A DNA stretch of 64,000 nucleotides from Plotosus lineatus. Its lineage: Eukaryota; Chordata; Actinopteri; Siluriformes; Plotosidae. The stretch is taken from positions 55,237,001 through 55,301,000 of the forward strand of contig CM045731.1 in assembly GCA_024760905.1 (NCBI GenBank), given 5' to 3'. Every line of letters starts with the position of its first letter. Within the stretch, counting starts at the first letter, position 1. The notes under the pieces are model-generated. The model was not told the DNA's origin, did not search any database, and saw only the letters and a program-made list of their open reading frames with translations. The position numbers and the translations under genes are program-made. Positions 1 to 12,111 of the stretch are shown piece after piece.

Positions 1-34
1 AAAGGATCATGCTTGCATTGCAAGATTTGAGAAG

Positions 35-76
35 CATCCATCCATGCATCCATCCATCCATCCATCCATCCATCCA
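35..76. repeat. (CATC)n microsatellite
   Basis: About ten catc units with one interruption (catg). Confidence 0.95.
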
Positions 77-1493
77 CTGATTTACCCATTGATCTGATTA
101 GAATTTCCAGTGTTCCAAGTCCCCCAGTGCGGGGTGTGTGGGGGTTTGATAGATTACTACTTCAGACATCGTCCTCTTCCACACTTTGCTTTACGCACTT
201 GGAGAGGATATTGATTTTCAGGCCAGGCCCTTTTGTTCCGGTGCTATGCGTGTGATTGACTCCTCCGAGGCAAGCCCGTCTACATTGTACTGAGCGCTGG
301 AGGTGGTTTCGCAGCTAATGGACTCACGTTCACTTCTGTTCTTCTTTGTTCTATTATATACCTGACAGTCTTTTTCTCACACACCTTCCAGGCAATGTTT
401 TAGCGTGTGCTTCTTTAAGCCTGTGCTCTTTTAAAGATAGCAGCAGGATGGCTTCCATCCAAATGTTTCCTGCATATCTAGGAAGATGTTGAGAGAGAAG
501 AGAGTGAATATTTTGATAAGAGGATTGGGATGTGAACAGAACAGTATTCAGAAGTCAGAAAACATGACTATGCAATTTTAATGCCCTTTAAATATATTGA
601 TGCTAGTTACGGAATGATTGCTCGAACCTAAGTGATGACAAAAGCTGAATTGTTTCATTGAGAAATTGCTGAAGGATATAAAAGAATAAAACACTTCAGG
701 ATGTAATTTTATAGCAAAATAATTAACCTCATCAAGGGACCTGCTGCTGCAGTTTGAAGTAAATTGTGCTGGCTATTGTGCTTAGCATTTAACTAGCATC
801 TGTTAGCATTTTACGACCTTTTGAGCAGATTCTGCTAGCTTTTAATTAGCTTTTAATATTACTATTTAGCAGTACAATTAAAGATTATGTTCGCAAAACA
901 CAATTTTGCTAGTTAGCTATTAGTGGGGCGAATATACTTCATTTTATTTAAATGTGGGATGTCATTTTAAAAATTTCTCAGGACTTTACACCATTTACAG
1001 TTTCCAACTTTGTGTTCAAAAGCTGTGGATAATTGTTGAAGGAAATGCTAACTGTAACTGGAGTCGAAGAAATCTTTTTAGCATCTTAGCATCATATCTG
1101 AGGGAAATGTGGACATTCCTAATGGCTTTGTTTTCTTTCCATCAGTTTTGGGCCATATTGTGCATGTAAGACGTGGCGGTTACATGCTACCTGGTTGAAT
1201 TTGTAGCCTGAGACTTTGGCTAGTTCCCTGTCACCGAGCAACAGCGGTCTGCCTTTTTTGATATGTGAAAATACGTAGAGTTTGTTTTCCTGTTTTTCTG
1301 CTTTCCAAACTTAATTTGAACATTAAACGACATGCGATGAGAGTTTTCCATAGCAACGGTCAAATGTTGTCCCGTGTCAGAGAGGTGTGTTATGTGGTGC
1401 CAAAAGTGTATTTCAAATTAATGAACATGTCAGAGCTGAGTACAGAAATATCCTAACATCCTCAAGTTAAAACCCAGAGGGTGGGTCAAAGGA
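77..1493. other. unclassified AT-rich intron or flanking DNA
   Basis: No exon with convincing splice sites and no recognised element. The short frames at 954 and 1265 have no family features. A few tagc-rich lines near 780-920 look like decayed repeat (gctagc, ttagcat variants). Confidence 0.6.
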
Positions 1494-1495
1494 CA

Positions 1496-1562
<67 letters not shown>
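1494..1562. repeat. (CA)n microsatellite
   Basis: About 34 uninterrupted CA units; a pyrimidine-rich region follows 120 bp later. Confidence 0.98.
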
Positions 1563-1566
<4 letters not shown>

Positions 1567-1679
1567 GGACATGGCTGCACGGTATGTTGTCCTACATTAT
1601 GATGTAAAATAACCCACATCATCCTGCAACACGTTTAACTGATGAGATTAAACCTGAACAACTTGACCCACTCACATCC

Positions 1680-2420
1680 TTATCTCTTTCTCTCTTCTGA
1701 TTCTATTCCCCTTTTCCCTCTGTCTATATTTCTGTCCATTTCCTCTTTCCCCTGTCTGTCTCCTTCTTGCCCTCTGTTGTCTTTTTTCTCCCTCCTCTCT
1801 CTGTGCTCTCGGAGTTTATCTCCCTCTTTCTCTCTCTCTCTCTCCCCCCTCTCTTGCTCTGTCTCCCTTCCACTCTGATTGTCTGTTTCTCCCCTCTGCG
1901 CTCTTTGTCTGTCTGTCTGTCTGTCTATCTATCACTTTCTCTCCACCTTTTTGTCTGTCTCTCTCGTTCATGCTTTTTATTTCAGATGTCTTTTTAACCC
2001 CCCCCCCACCCCCCATGGGGATGTTCGTTCTGGTTTTAGTAAAGTGTGTCATACACTCGAGGCTACACACACACAGTAATGTAGGTGCATCTCTGTGTAA
2101 CTTGTGGAATGAAATCACTCTTGTCTTCATCCGTTTCCGGACTTTCTCTGGTGAGATGTAATCCCCTGTTCGCTCTCTCTCATCCACCCTCATTCATTAT
2201 CCTTGTCCTTAAAGTGATCTCATTCAAGTCGTTTGTTTTATTCTCTTCCTTTATTTCTTCTAGTTCTTTTCTCCTCTTTTCATCCTTTATCGATCACTCC
2301 ATCAGACACGCAGCAGGAAAATCAGTAGTGACATCAGGGAGGAGACTCTCTCTCTCTCTCTCTCTCTCTCTTGCTCACTTCTCCTTCGTTTGTTCTCACC
2401 GTCCTCATCCTGTCAGTTCT
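1680..2420. repeat. pyrimidine-rich (CT/CTGT) tract region
   Basis: Long runs of T and C with (CT)n, (CTGT)n near 1908-1926 and a C-run at 1999-2007. Such tracts can form non-B DNA. Open frames here are low-complexity and not genes. Confidence 0.9.
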
Positions 2421-2664
2421 TGCACTCAGACGCTCGCATGCTGGCGGTCCTGTTTGTGCTCTGGATGTTGTTTAGAGTGAGGGACTTGAAGGCGATTGGA
2501 TTAAGCCACTGAGTGTGTGTGGGGACATGCTCGTCGGGGTTTGTAACGGATTGCGAGGTTCATAGCGGGAGTTATGAGCGCACTCGTATGTGTGTGCGTG
2601 CGTGTGTGCGCACATTAGGATGCGTGCAGCGCGAGCCTGGCAGTGTGGCGCCGGCCGTGCGAGG
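2420..2664 (+). promoter_or_regulatory. possible promoter/5' leader of the candidate utrophin first exon
   Basis: Between a CT repeat (about 2347-2371) and the candidate start codon, CpG dinucleotides become denser than in the surrounding AT-rich intron (for example near 2535-2585 and 2620-2665, with gcgcgagcc and gcgccggccgtgcgagg). No clear TATA box is seen at a useful distance. This composition suits a TATA-less internal promoter. It is inferred only from base composition and from its place before the candidate exon. Confidence 0.25.
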
Positions 2665-2766
2665 ATGATGGCTGTGGTGAGGACATCTCTGCAGAAAGTG
2701 GTGCTCTTCTTACACCGGCTTCAGAGAATGGCCATCACCTCACCACGATACCAGAAACTCTGCAAG
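2665..2766 (+). CDS. candidate alternative first coding exon of a short utrophin isoform
   Basis: Open segment of 34 codons starting MMAVVRTSLQKVVLFLHRLQ and ending RYQKLCK at a donor (AAG|gtcagt). The second ATG (2668) has A at -3 and G at +4, a good context. An in-frame ATG also lies at 2590, but the stretch from there is Cys/Ala/Arg-rich and partly (GT)-like, so 2665 or 2668 is the likelier start. The exon ends in phase 0, and the next exon seen (44347) starts in phase 0, so the two join without a frameshift as ...KLCK|DIQAE. Dystrophin Dp116 and G-utrophin are known to start from first exons in the intron just upstream of exon 56, which is where this lies. The peptide itself is not one I recognise. 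It could instead be a chance ORF. Confidence 0.42.
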
Positions 2767-2778
2767 GTCAGTCCACAT

Positions 2779-2786
<8 letters not shown>

Positions 2787-2872
<86 letters not shown>
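2787..2872. repeat. (TA)n-(CA)n compound microsatellite
   Basis: About 26 TA units followed by about 16 CA units, starting 20 bp after the donor of the candidate first exon. Confidence 0.98.
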
Positions 2873-2879
2873 TGTTGTC

Positions 2880-4085
2880 TGGCTGAGTTTGTTTAGACTC
2901 CGAGAGTCTACCTACATATTTTTATTCCTCATATGAAGTTCTAAGCATTGGCACGGTGGACCTTGAATCCTCAATACTGATTGGTCAGAAAGTATCAGTA
3001 CGTTGTTTCATCATTTCTTATAATATCAACATAGACATTGACTTGTATTAGTGGACACAGCAAGTTTCCATGCTTTTAATAAATAGATAAAATGTGTGTT
3101 GTTTACAAAGATGATGTATCTGATGACTTAATAATTATTTAACAATTAATTATTGTTATTTATGTATTTATTTAGTTTGGTTTTAAATCTACCATTGAAT
3201 AAATAGTTCTATTTTTAATTTTAAGTTTAGGTTTTCAGTTTTAGTTTTTATTTCAGGATTCAGGATTTTTAATAGCCATTTGTGTTTTTTACACTCGTAG
3301 GAGTTCTTGTGCGGTTGTTCAAGGAGTCAAATTACAAATAGAAAAGAAGGCTCAAATAAACAACAAACTGCTGTCAAATAAACACATAAATTCTATATCT
3401 AAATGGAACTCACACAGACCCAGCAAACAATACAATAATAACAAAAGTGATAAAACGATGATGATGATGATAATAATATTTTGGTGCATATTACTGCCAA
3501 CTTCTGGAATCAGGCTGTTACTGCCTCATCTTCATTGTTAATGTGGTGTAGTGATCACAGAACAAACTGAGAGGGACAACAAAACCTGAAGCCCCCCCCC
3601 CCTCCATTTTTCTGAAAAGTGTCATTTTTGTAAAAAATGTTATTACTCATCATGCCAGGCGCATTATGTTTTCACCATTTGTGTGCGTCTGTTGAAAGTT
3701 CTTATGACCGCTCTGTCTTCTAAACGGTATTGCAGATTTGGTCAGACTTTCACCATTTACTCACAACAGCAGAAACATCAGCAGGTACCAGTTCTGAGGT
3801 CAAAGCTCAACCTCAGATAAGGTCATGTGCAAGCTGAGCGCTTGTATGGATTTGGACCAAACGTTTACTGGCTACTCGTTACTAAATGCCTGTGAACTGG
3901 CACGGGTTATTAAAACGGGTCAAAGGTCAGGCCACAATTCAAGTGTATTGGCACTTTCGTCAAGCTCTCTGGAATCTATATTATACTCTCCTGGTGTGGA
4001 GAAGGACCCTCCAGTGTCCAGGTTTTCTGGTTCTTCGATAATACAACAAGAGGCAGTTTTTATTTCTTTGCTGTGATATTAGCTT
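2880..4085. other. unclassified intron DNA
   Basis: AT-rich; a T-rich stretch at 3160-3260 and a C-run at 3593-3602. Nothing coding recognised. Confidence 0.6.
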
Positions 4086-4090
4086 GAAGA

Positions 4091-4345
4091 GGGCGGCACG
4101 GCGGCGTTGTGGTCAGCACGTCCACCTCACAGCACACTCAGGTTTTCCAGCTCGGGCATTTGTGTGTGGGTTTACTCTGGGTTCTCCGGTTTCCTTCCAC
4201 AGTCCAAAGACAGGCACTGTGGATTAAATGGCTGTTCCAAATCCTCCCTGTGTGTTTGTGTGAATGGTTGTGTATGTGTTGGCCACGCGATGGCTCGGTG
4301 AACTATCCAGGGTGTGCCCTGCCTTCACCCAGAGTCGGCTGAGAT
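4091..4345 (+). mobile_element. SINE family B copy
   Basis: Starts with a tRNA-like head (gcggcacggcggcgttgtgg, ttccagctcgggc) and runs through ctccggtttccttccacagt and tgtccaagtt-type text to the tail ccagggtgtgccctgccttc. Very common in fish genomes. A second partial copy, 4768-4945, ends cctaattaggatattaagca; the two are separated by a pyrimidine-rich stretch that may have expanded inside one ancestral copy. Confidence 0.8.
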
Positions 4346-4349
4346 CCTT

Positions 4350-4735
4350 TTATTTCTGTCCCTTCTCCTTCCCATTCTTTTTCATTTCCTGATTTTTTTT
4401 TTTTTTTTTAATTATTATTTTTTATTTCCCTTCACTTCCTTCCCACCATTTTCCTTTCCTTTTTTGTTCACATAATTTTCTTTTTTTCCTCCCTTCTCTT
4501 CTTGTCATCAGTTTCCATCGCTTTTCCTTTTCCTTCCCTTGTCTTTTCATTCCTTTTCCGTCTTCTCTTTTTTCTTCCCCTTCCTTTTTCCTGTTTCCTT
4601 TGTCTTCTTTTTTTGTTACTTCCTTTCCCCTTTCATTGTTTCCTTTTGTTCACTTTTCATTTTCACTTTTTCTTTTTTCCTTCCCTTCCCTTTCCTTTTT
4701 CATTTTAGATAATTGTATGCGTGTGTTAATGATGT
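4350..4735. repeat. pyrimidine-rich tract
   Basis: Almost pure T/C with cctt and tttcc variants, between two SINE B pieces. Not coding. Confidence 0.85.
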
Positions 4736-4767
4736 TAATAGTGTCACGTGTTCTTGGGGCGTCAAAT

Positions 4768-4945
4768 CGTCCGGCTGTTCCAAATCTCCCCTGTGTGTAT
4801 GAATGGATGTGTACGTGTTTGCCATGCGATGGTGAACTGTCCAGGGTGTGCCCCACCTTCACCCAGAGTGGGTTGAGGTGGGCACCAGCCTCCCCACATC
4901 CCTAATTAGGATATTAAGCAGCTTAGAGGATGAATTAATGAATAA
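4768..4945 (+). mobile_element. SINE family B, 3' half
   Basis: Contains ctgttccaaatctcccctgt, gtccagggtgtgccccacct and the tail ctccccacatccctaattag. Head absent. Confidence 0.75.
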
Positions 4946-5559
4946 CTTGAAGAGACAGATAATACCGGGAGGTTGTTGAGGTAACAAAAGTACCATGACA
5001 GCACGTGGTGGGAGAATACAATTTCTTGGTGTTTAATAAATTTAAAGGTGGTATGTATGAACTGTATGGAAATCTCTCAGTATACAAGGAATAAAGCATC
5101 ACAGAAAGCTGCAGAATGGTTTATCTGGTCCGTATCACAACATCACACTTTTAGGAATAATTATTGCAAGAGATTATCATTCATGACTCTTTCTCCAATT
5201 CTAACTAGATGTTTTTAATCTGTTATTTATTTATTTATTTATTTATTATTGACCAGCTGGAAGCTGAGAGTTCTTTAGATATGAAGCAATGTCCTGTCAG
5301 ATTTTTTTACTATCGATGTCCTCTTGTATTGTTATATACAGAACTGTTTTGTAATCTTGGCTGTCACGAGGGAATCAGGGTTAACCCTATTGATCAGGTT
5401 TCATTATTTACACATGATTAAAGTTGATGTCAGTGACATTTTAGAAGATTTATCAGCTGTGTGGTCATTCAGTGCTGCCCTCCTCAATACTTGGCAATTT
5501 TCTGCCTTTAAAGGGGGGATATGTTAACTTTTTGGACCTATATATAATATAATCATCCC

Positions 5560-6126
5560 TTGCCAATTCGCGATTTGAGCATCGTGGTCTTGGTACATCA
5601 CGGTATTTTAATTAGGGAGAAAAAAAAAAAATATATATATATATATATTCATAAAAAATTCAAAATTCGTGCTGAAACTCACATGTAAGCAAGCGGAAGG
5701 CAGGGACCCAAGGCAGGCTGCATCTATTGTTTCCAAACGACTGACTGAAGTGCCCCTCCTCCCCAGTTCAGGCAGGGACCGCCCACTCAACTCAATCTCG
5801 CAAGCTGATTGGCTTAGACACGTGATGCTGTTGCCTCGCACATTCCAGCGGGATTTTTTTGTGATTTTGTGATCTTACTATATAGTGTTTGTGAACGTCC
5901 TGCACCGTGGAGAAGCGCTATTGTCAGAGGTGAGTACAGTAATTAAAGTATTTATATAATAATCCATTCATTTAAATATTAATACATTACAGTATTTACA
6001 TATGCATATAACTGTAATGTTTAATATACACTTCTTGATATTGTATAGACGTGAAAAAAAAACATATAGAAATGAGACAGCATGGTAGAAATGGGCGGGG
6101 GGCGGGGCATTGCTACTTCGCGGTTT
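5560..6126. mobile_element. pogo/Tigger-like non-autonomous element, right end truncated
   Basis: Left end atcatcccttgccaattcgc; right side has gcattgctacttcgcggttt, typical Tigger-end text, cut off by a SINE fragment at 6127. The interior has no transposase; it includes cacgtgatgctgttgcctcg. Confidence 0.65.
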
Positions 6127-6215
6127 GGGAGGAAACCCACACATGCAGGGGTATAACATGCACGCCCTCACTGAGCCTGGGACTCAAACCCAGGGCTTTC
6201 TTCATGTCAGGTGGG
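6127..6215 (-). mobile_element. SINE family B, head fragment
   Basis: On the minus strand it carries the B-box region (ccctgggtttgagtcccagg) and part of the promoter head. It abuts the truncated end of a Tigger-like element at 6126. Confidence 0.65.
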
Positions 6216-6631
6216 TTTGCTAATCATTAAAACTCCATTGTTATTATCGTGTGCGTGCGTGCGTACAGGACGTGATCATGCTGTGCTGGACGGTTTTGTT
6301 TATCTCCCCTGTTTCCTTTCCCTCAGTAATTGGGTTACCGCGGCGTTCCGTGTTCAAGCTGTACATGCAGAGAGCCAGAGAAGTTCTACTTCCTGTGATG
6401 ACGACAAAATGAAGGAGAATCACAGGTGTTCTGTATAATTTCAGATGAGATTCACTAAGCTGAGAACAGAAATCCTATCGTATGAAGGAGACGGAGTGTC
6501 AGTAAAGCGGCTGCGGTGAAAATGAAACACGTTTCCTCTCTGATGTAATTTAAACCTTCAGAATGAACACTGTCACTTAGTGCCTGAAGTCTGAGGCTTT
6601 AGTTATGCTAGGAAGCTAATGTGACTCGCTA

Positions 6632-6632
<1 letters not shown>

Positions 6633-6668
<36 letters not shown>

Positions 6669-7536
6669 AGACAGACAGAGGAAGGCTCCCTTTTGTGCAT
6701 GTCCGATTCTGCCCTCTGTCCCTTTGTCGCTGTCTCTCACTCCCCCTTTGTTTCTCTCTTTTTTCCTCCCAATTTATTTCATCTTTTTTCTCACTGTTGC
6801 TTCTTCATCTCCCTCCCCCTGTGTTTCTAATTCATTCTTTTTTGGCTGTGTCTCTATATTTCCATCTTCATCTCCCTCTTTTTTCACTGTTGCTTCTTCT
6901 CTCTTTTCTCAATTTTCCTTTCCTTCTGTCATCATTTCTCTTTTTTTCTCTCTCTGTGTATTTCTCCATCATTCTTTTTTTTATCTCCATCTTTGCCTCC
7001 TGCTCTTTTTCCTCACTGTTGCTTCTCTCTCTCTCTTGTCCTCGGGTCTGTAGTCTGTTGCTCTGTCTCTGAGCCTGTCTATTTCGAATTGTTTCATCCT
7101 CTTTTTCCCCTCACTGTTCCATCTTGCTGTCTCCTTTTCACTCACACAACTGTCTAACTCCTTCAGTTCCGCTCTGTCTCACTCTTGGTTGCATCTGTGT
7201 TTTGTTCGGTCTCTCTTGCTTTCTTTTTGTCATCACTTTAGTTGTCTCTCTCTGTCTCTCTGTCTCTCTCTCTCTCTCTCTCTCATAGTTGATAGTCCTG
7301 TGTGTGTGTGTGTATGTGTGTGTGTACAAGAGGATTGAACTTATGTGTAGTTGGAGAGAAGATCGTGATTAAACTCGGAGTTTTTGCAGCACTGGCGTGT
7401 GCGCGCGTGTGTGCGTGGTTAAAATGTTCCATTAGCCAATGACACTTTGATAAGCTCTGATCTCACACACAGAGCCTCTAGAGAATAAAGAAGCCCCTGC
7501 CTTCAAAGTTAACATACGGACCCCCCCCCCCCCCCT

Positions 7537-7589
<53 letters not shown>

Positions 7590-8130
7590 GAGTGAGATAG
7601 AGAGAGAGAGAGAGAGAGAGAGATGTGTAAGGGGGGATTAGGGATGAGAGGAGATGATTAAGGATGAGGGACCGGATGATGTGGATTCATTTACAGGCCT
7701 TCAAATGACACATTCTTCACCTCGTGGCTCTTAATCACACATCACAAACTCGTCCTTTTCTCCATCGTTCAGTCTCTCTATTTCTCTCTGTCTGTGTATC
7801 TGTCTCTTTTGGTCTGTCTTTTTTGTCTGTCTCATTCTCTTTTTCTAAATCTGTCTTTCTTTTCTCTGTTATCCTGGTCCTTCCCCTCCTTCCGTGTTCT
7901 CTGCCCTATTCTTTGCCATTTAATTGTATGTTTAATTTATTTTTGCGGCCCTACTCACCCTCATCCCTCTGATGCAGAAAATGCAACCTGCACTTCCTAA
8001 TTTCCCTCGTCTTCCTCTTTCTTTTTGTTTTATCCTCCGAGATACTGTGTGTAAAAAACAAAAAACAAAACAAACAAAAAAAAATTGTTGTCTTCCTCTC
8101 TCTCTTTCCCTCTCTTTCTTTTTCTCTCTT
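6633..8130. repeat. microsatellite and pyrimidine-rich block: (GT)n, (CT)-rich, C-run, (CA)n, (AG)n
   Basis: (GT)n 6634-6666; a T/C-rich region 6690-7290 ending in (CT)n and (GT)n; C-run 7521-7535; (CA)n 7538-7584; (AG)n 7597-7622; T/C-rich again 7740-8130. The (AG) and (CT) parts are purine/pyrimidine mirror-like tracts. Confidence 0.92.
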
Positions 8131-8592
8131 TCTGTCTAAAAGAATGTAGAAAAAACAGTCCACATTATTTGTTCCTTTCACTCCACTCAGTATTCCCGTT
8201 ATAAAATGGAACAGACAATGATGCATCAGGTCGTCTGCAGAAACTCGTGATCCATAATAATAACAGTTTTTTTTTGTTTAGATCCACTGCGTTCACTGCC
8301 CTACTCGCACAAATATGTTTAATTATGAATCAAAACTTCATGAACACAGACATATGATGTCTCACCTCCTTTGCCTTTTTCTCCGCCCCCTGTGGTCACA
8401 TCTCCGGTCATTATGTACCCAGTGAATGGTTTTTTGGGGTTTTTCTTCTATTTGTTTTCAGTGATCACCGTTGTTTCATCTGAAACTGCAAAAGTTTGAA
8501 ACCTCACAGTACTTTGTGAAAACATAGACCCGATTCTTTCTGTTTTGTTTATCGTAGGTAAGATTTCACACAATCAGCCATTGGCCGAATTT

Positions 8593-8875
8593 CTTAATCC
8601 GACTCGCGGATCATGGGGAAGCCCTGAACAGCTCACCAGGACAACATGCACACAACCATTCACAATCACTCTCGCACTTGGGTGCAAAAACAATTAGCCT
8701 AATGTGCATATCTGAGAAATGTAGGAGGAAACTGCCATGTCCCGAGAAAACCCAGACAAGCTCAAGGAGAACATGCAAACTCCACATAGAAACGACCTTG
8801 CTGAGCCCAGGATTCGAATCCAGGACCTTGTTGCTGTGAGGTGGAAGGCTCAATCATTACACTACCATGCCAACC
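8593..8875 (-). mobile_element. SINE family B copy
   Basis: Minus-strand order: head ggcatggtagtgtaatgatt, B box tggattcgaatcctgg, gtggagtttgcatgttctcc and a tail region near 8600. A short plus-strand fragment of the same family follows at about 8895-8970 and another at 9105-9225. Confidence 0.8.
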
Positions 8876-9361
8876 AGTAAGATTTCAAGTTTATACTGGT
8901 GAGCTGTTCAGGGTGTACTCCTACTTCACCCAGTGTCAACTGAGATAGGCTCCTGATTCCTCGCGACCACAGTAGGAGTCAGAATTTCAGCAAATTAAAC
9001 ACAAAAGTTTCCACAATTCAAAATATGCAAATATTTTAAAGCTTCACCCATTTTATTTTAGGCTACTTCCAGTCATGTGTGTGGGTGGGGTTGAGGACCC
9101 CTCATGTTGGGGGTGTTGATGATGTCTGCTTAGCCTGGTTCCTAAGTGTGAGAGTGATTGTGAATGGTTGTATGCATGCTGTCCTGTGATGGTCTGGTGA
9201 GATGTTCAGGGTTAAGGATCAGAAGCCCCACATACACACACACACACACAGGAAACCACTTCAAGACTTCATAAATCATTAGGATTAGGAGCCTAGTGTT
9301 AATTAAAAAGCAATTACCTCAGCAGACGGGAACGTGTGTTTGCGGATGGGCATGCATATAG

Positions 9362-9363
<2 letters not shown>

Positions 9364-9407
<44 letters not shown>
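9364..9407. repeat. (GT)n microsatellite
   Basis: About 22 GT units. Confidence 0.98.
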
Positions 9408-9408
<1 letters not shown>

Positions 9409-9984
9409 CTCCCTAAGGACTTATTTGCACAGCAGTGATGAGAGTCTAATCCTGGTACAAGTGTGACATGCTACTGCAGGCTGGAAAGCTGCATACAGTG
9501 AGAGATTAGTGATGCTGTAGCCCAGAACATGCGGAATGAAGTGTGTGTGTTTGTGCGCGCGCACTCAAGTCTTAGTCACTTGTTTAGATTTATATGGATC
9601 ATGGCTGCTAGCTGCACATCAGTGGGATGAAACTTTATGTAAAGAGAAGCGTCCATCTGAAGTGAGAAGGAGAGGGGGTGTAAACCTTGTTATGCCGTTA
9701 CTCTGTATTTTCGTATTCTAGAAGGCCAAGGAAGTGGCGTCAACCATGAGTTTAACACATAACTGTATCACCAGTAAAATCCACTGTTAGATCAGAACAT
9801 GTTAGTTGGTTAAACATAAATGGTGAAGTACTCTTCAGCCTGACTCCACCCAGTGCATATTTCTAAAAAGTCCTAAAAATCTGGGCAAGGGGCACGGCAG
9901 TTAGGGGGTGTTGCAGTTGGATAATGAGTATTGGTTAGCATATTCAGACTCCGACTCAAGGGCAGAGATCTGGGGAATGTTGGG

Positions 9985-9985
<1 letters not shown>

Positions 9986-10046
<61 letters not shown>
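9986..10046. repeat. (CA)n microsatellite
   Basis: About 29 CA units. Confidence 0.98.
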
Positions 10047-10047
<1 letters not shown>

Positions 10048-10049
10048 CC

Positions 10050-12110
10050 CAGTTAGAGGTTTTTCATGATTTTAAAATATGATGTAGAGAAGAACCAAAC
10101 ATTCCACTCAACATCATTGAGTTAAAAATAACACTGGTAAGTAGGTGTGTAACCCTTCCCCGTTTTGCTGTCACCAATTCCCACCTTGAAGTATGCCTTC
10201 CCACCATACAACCGCCACCAACCATGAAAGGTTAAGGTCAAGCAAAGAAAATACATAAATAAAAATGCAAAAACATAAAAAACCCCTCAACAAACAAACA
10301 TGCTTCCCCCAAAGCACATCATGCCAACATTTTTCCAACCTGTGTAACATACTTCAGAAGAAAGCACTATCCACTCTTCTTATGCATGAGCTCCCAGGTG
10401 GCCATGATTGGCTCGTGATAGCTTTCCGTAACAAGGAACCAAGTGTATGCCATACTTTTTGCTTTGAGAGCTCAGTTAATTATCTCCCATGTTCAAAGGA
10501 TGGCTGCATCCATCAACCCAAGTTCGAATTCATAATTATAGGAGCCTGTCATTCTGTTATTGTTATCAGGAGCACTGATGCGTTTCATCATGAACCTGAT
10601 GTCCACTTGTTCATCAGATAAGTTAATGTTCGTGAGATATAATTGCTAGTGAGGTTAAAAATCCAGATGATTTTGTTAGCACGCAAGCTTTTAACAATCA
10701 TGACAGTTCTGAAGTATTTCTAATTATACTAATGAGGCTGTATATACATCCCAAAGTTGTTTGTTTATTTAATTATTTATTTTTAACTTGCATAGATTTA
10801 CTCCATTTCTACCTTCTGCACTCATTTCTTGTCTTCAGCCTTTCATCTTGTTTTTAGGCTTTGAGTCGGTCTCTGACAGCCGTTCTCTCACTGCCGCACT
10901 CTTTTCGCTCCTCTCGTCACTCCTGCTCTCTCATTGCACCTCTTTTTTTTTTTCCCTCAAGCCTAACTTATGAAGACGGCGCTGTGCTTTTGGCATCTCG
11001 CTCTAGCACCGCCTTGCGCCTTTGCCTTCACTCCCTTGCTATCTCTCATGCTCTTTCTGTTTCCGTCTATCAAGATGGCTGCACTTTCTAAGCTTGTTAG
11101 GAAAGTTTTCAGATGTATTTGTCTGTCACCCAGCTCAAAATCCTGCATTTGTGAACCCACAGGATTCTTCAGTCTGTGACATGTTCTGGTTGGCATGCAT
11201 AATTTGGTCGATAAATCGGTTTCCATTACCGTTGCCCATATGATACAGTAGCGCTCTTTAGCACACTGTGCTTCAGCTGCTACATTTACTGATGCAAACT
11301 GGTAAACCCAAGTTGGTGTCCAATGCTTTTCTGAAAAAGAAAAAAAAAATATTGCTTTTCTTCTCACTATGCCTGACGATACCGTTTACCAGCCTTGAAA
11401 AAAAAACCGACCGTGCTTTAGTCCTTTCTGTCATTTCAGGTCCCTTGTCTCATGATGCATATACCTTGCTCAAGCGGATCTGCCTCAACTTGCTTGCTAG
11501 TACCGCCATCAACTTAACCATCAGAGCTCCCCAGACCTGGTCCTGTAATGCACATTTTGCCATGGGTTTTTGGGGGTTTTCGGGTATACCTCACCACTCC
11601 AAGTCATGGAGAGCTGATCATTTGTGAATTCGTTAAATCACATATGTTGAAAACAAGAAAAACACTAAAATGTTCCAGGCAGGGGGTCATCCAGGACCAA
11701 AACCTGTCTCCTAGATTGCTAGCAATCTGAGTTAAGACTGTTGATTGCAAAGCTGCATTGGGAGAGTGTACTGTGAAAAGCGACCAATGACTCACTTCAG
11801 AGAAGCTGTAAACATGGAAATGTTGTACATTTAAATGGACTGCACTATATACCATAGGGTCATGTACATGAGCAAATGCCTGTTTACTGTATGTAAATGT
11901 TATGTGGTATTATGTGTAGATATGCATATACTGTTGTAAAGCACTCGTTTTAAAGTCTTTTTCAATTATTATTCCAGTACGGTACCTAAGTTAATTCTGA
12001 GAATGTTTGGGTGTGAGATTTTATGTTCTGTAGCATGTTTAACAAATGATACCAAAAGGATAAACTTTATTACGCTTCATGTCCTTTTACATTGAACTTG
12101 GAGTGACGTC
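10050..12110. other. unclassified intron DNA, probably old repeats
   Basis: Contains a moderately long plus-strand frame at 10265 and a minus-strand frame at 10963-11367, neither with a recognisable domain or splice pattern. Region 10140-10420 resembles parts of the unnamed repeat at 28640 (accaattcccacc, ggtggccatgattggctcgt). Otherwise nothing. Confidence 0.5.
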
Positions 12111-12111
12111 C

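Noticed and set aside
1642..2480. Several overlapping open frames on both strands
   Set aside because: They are low-complexity Ser/Leu/Phe or Arg/Glu translations of pyrimidine tracts, with no domain and no splice context.
6633..7072. Open frames of 138-145 codons starting MCVCVC
   Set aside because: Translation of a (GT)n and a T/C-rich tract in three frames; not a gene.
10265..10621. 118-codon open frame
   Set aside because: No family motif, no repeat-free splice context, and part overlaps an interspersed repeat.
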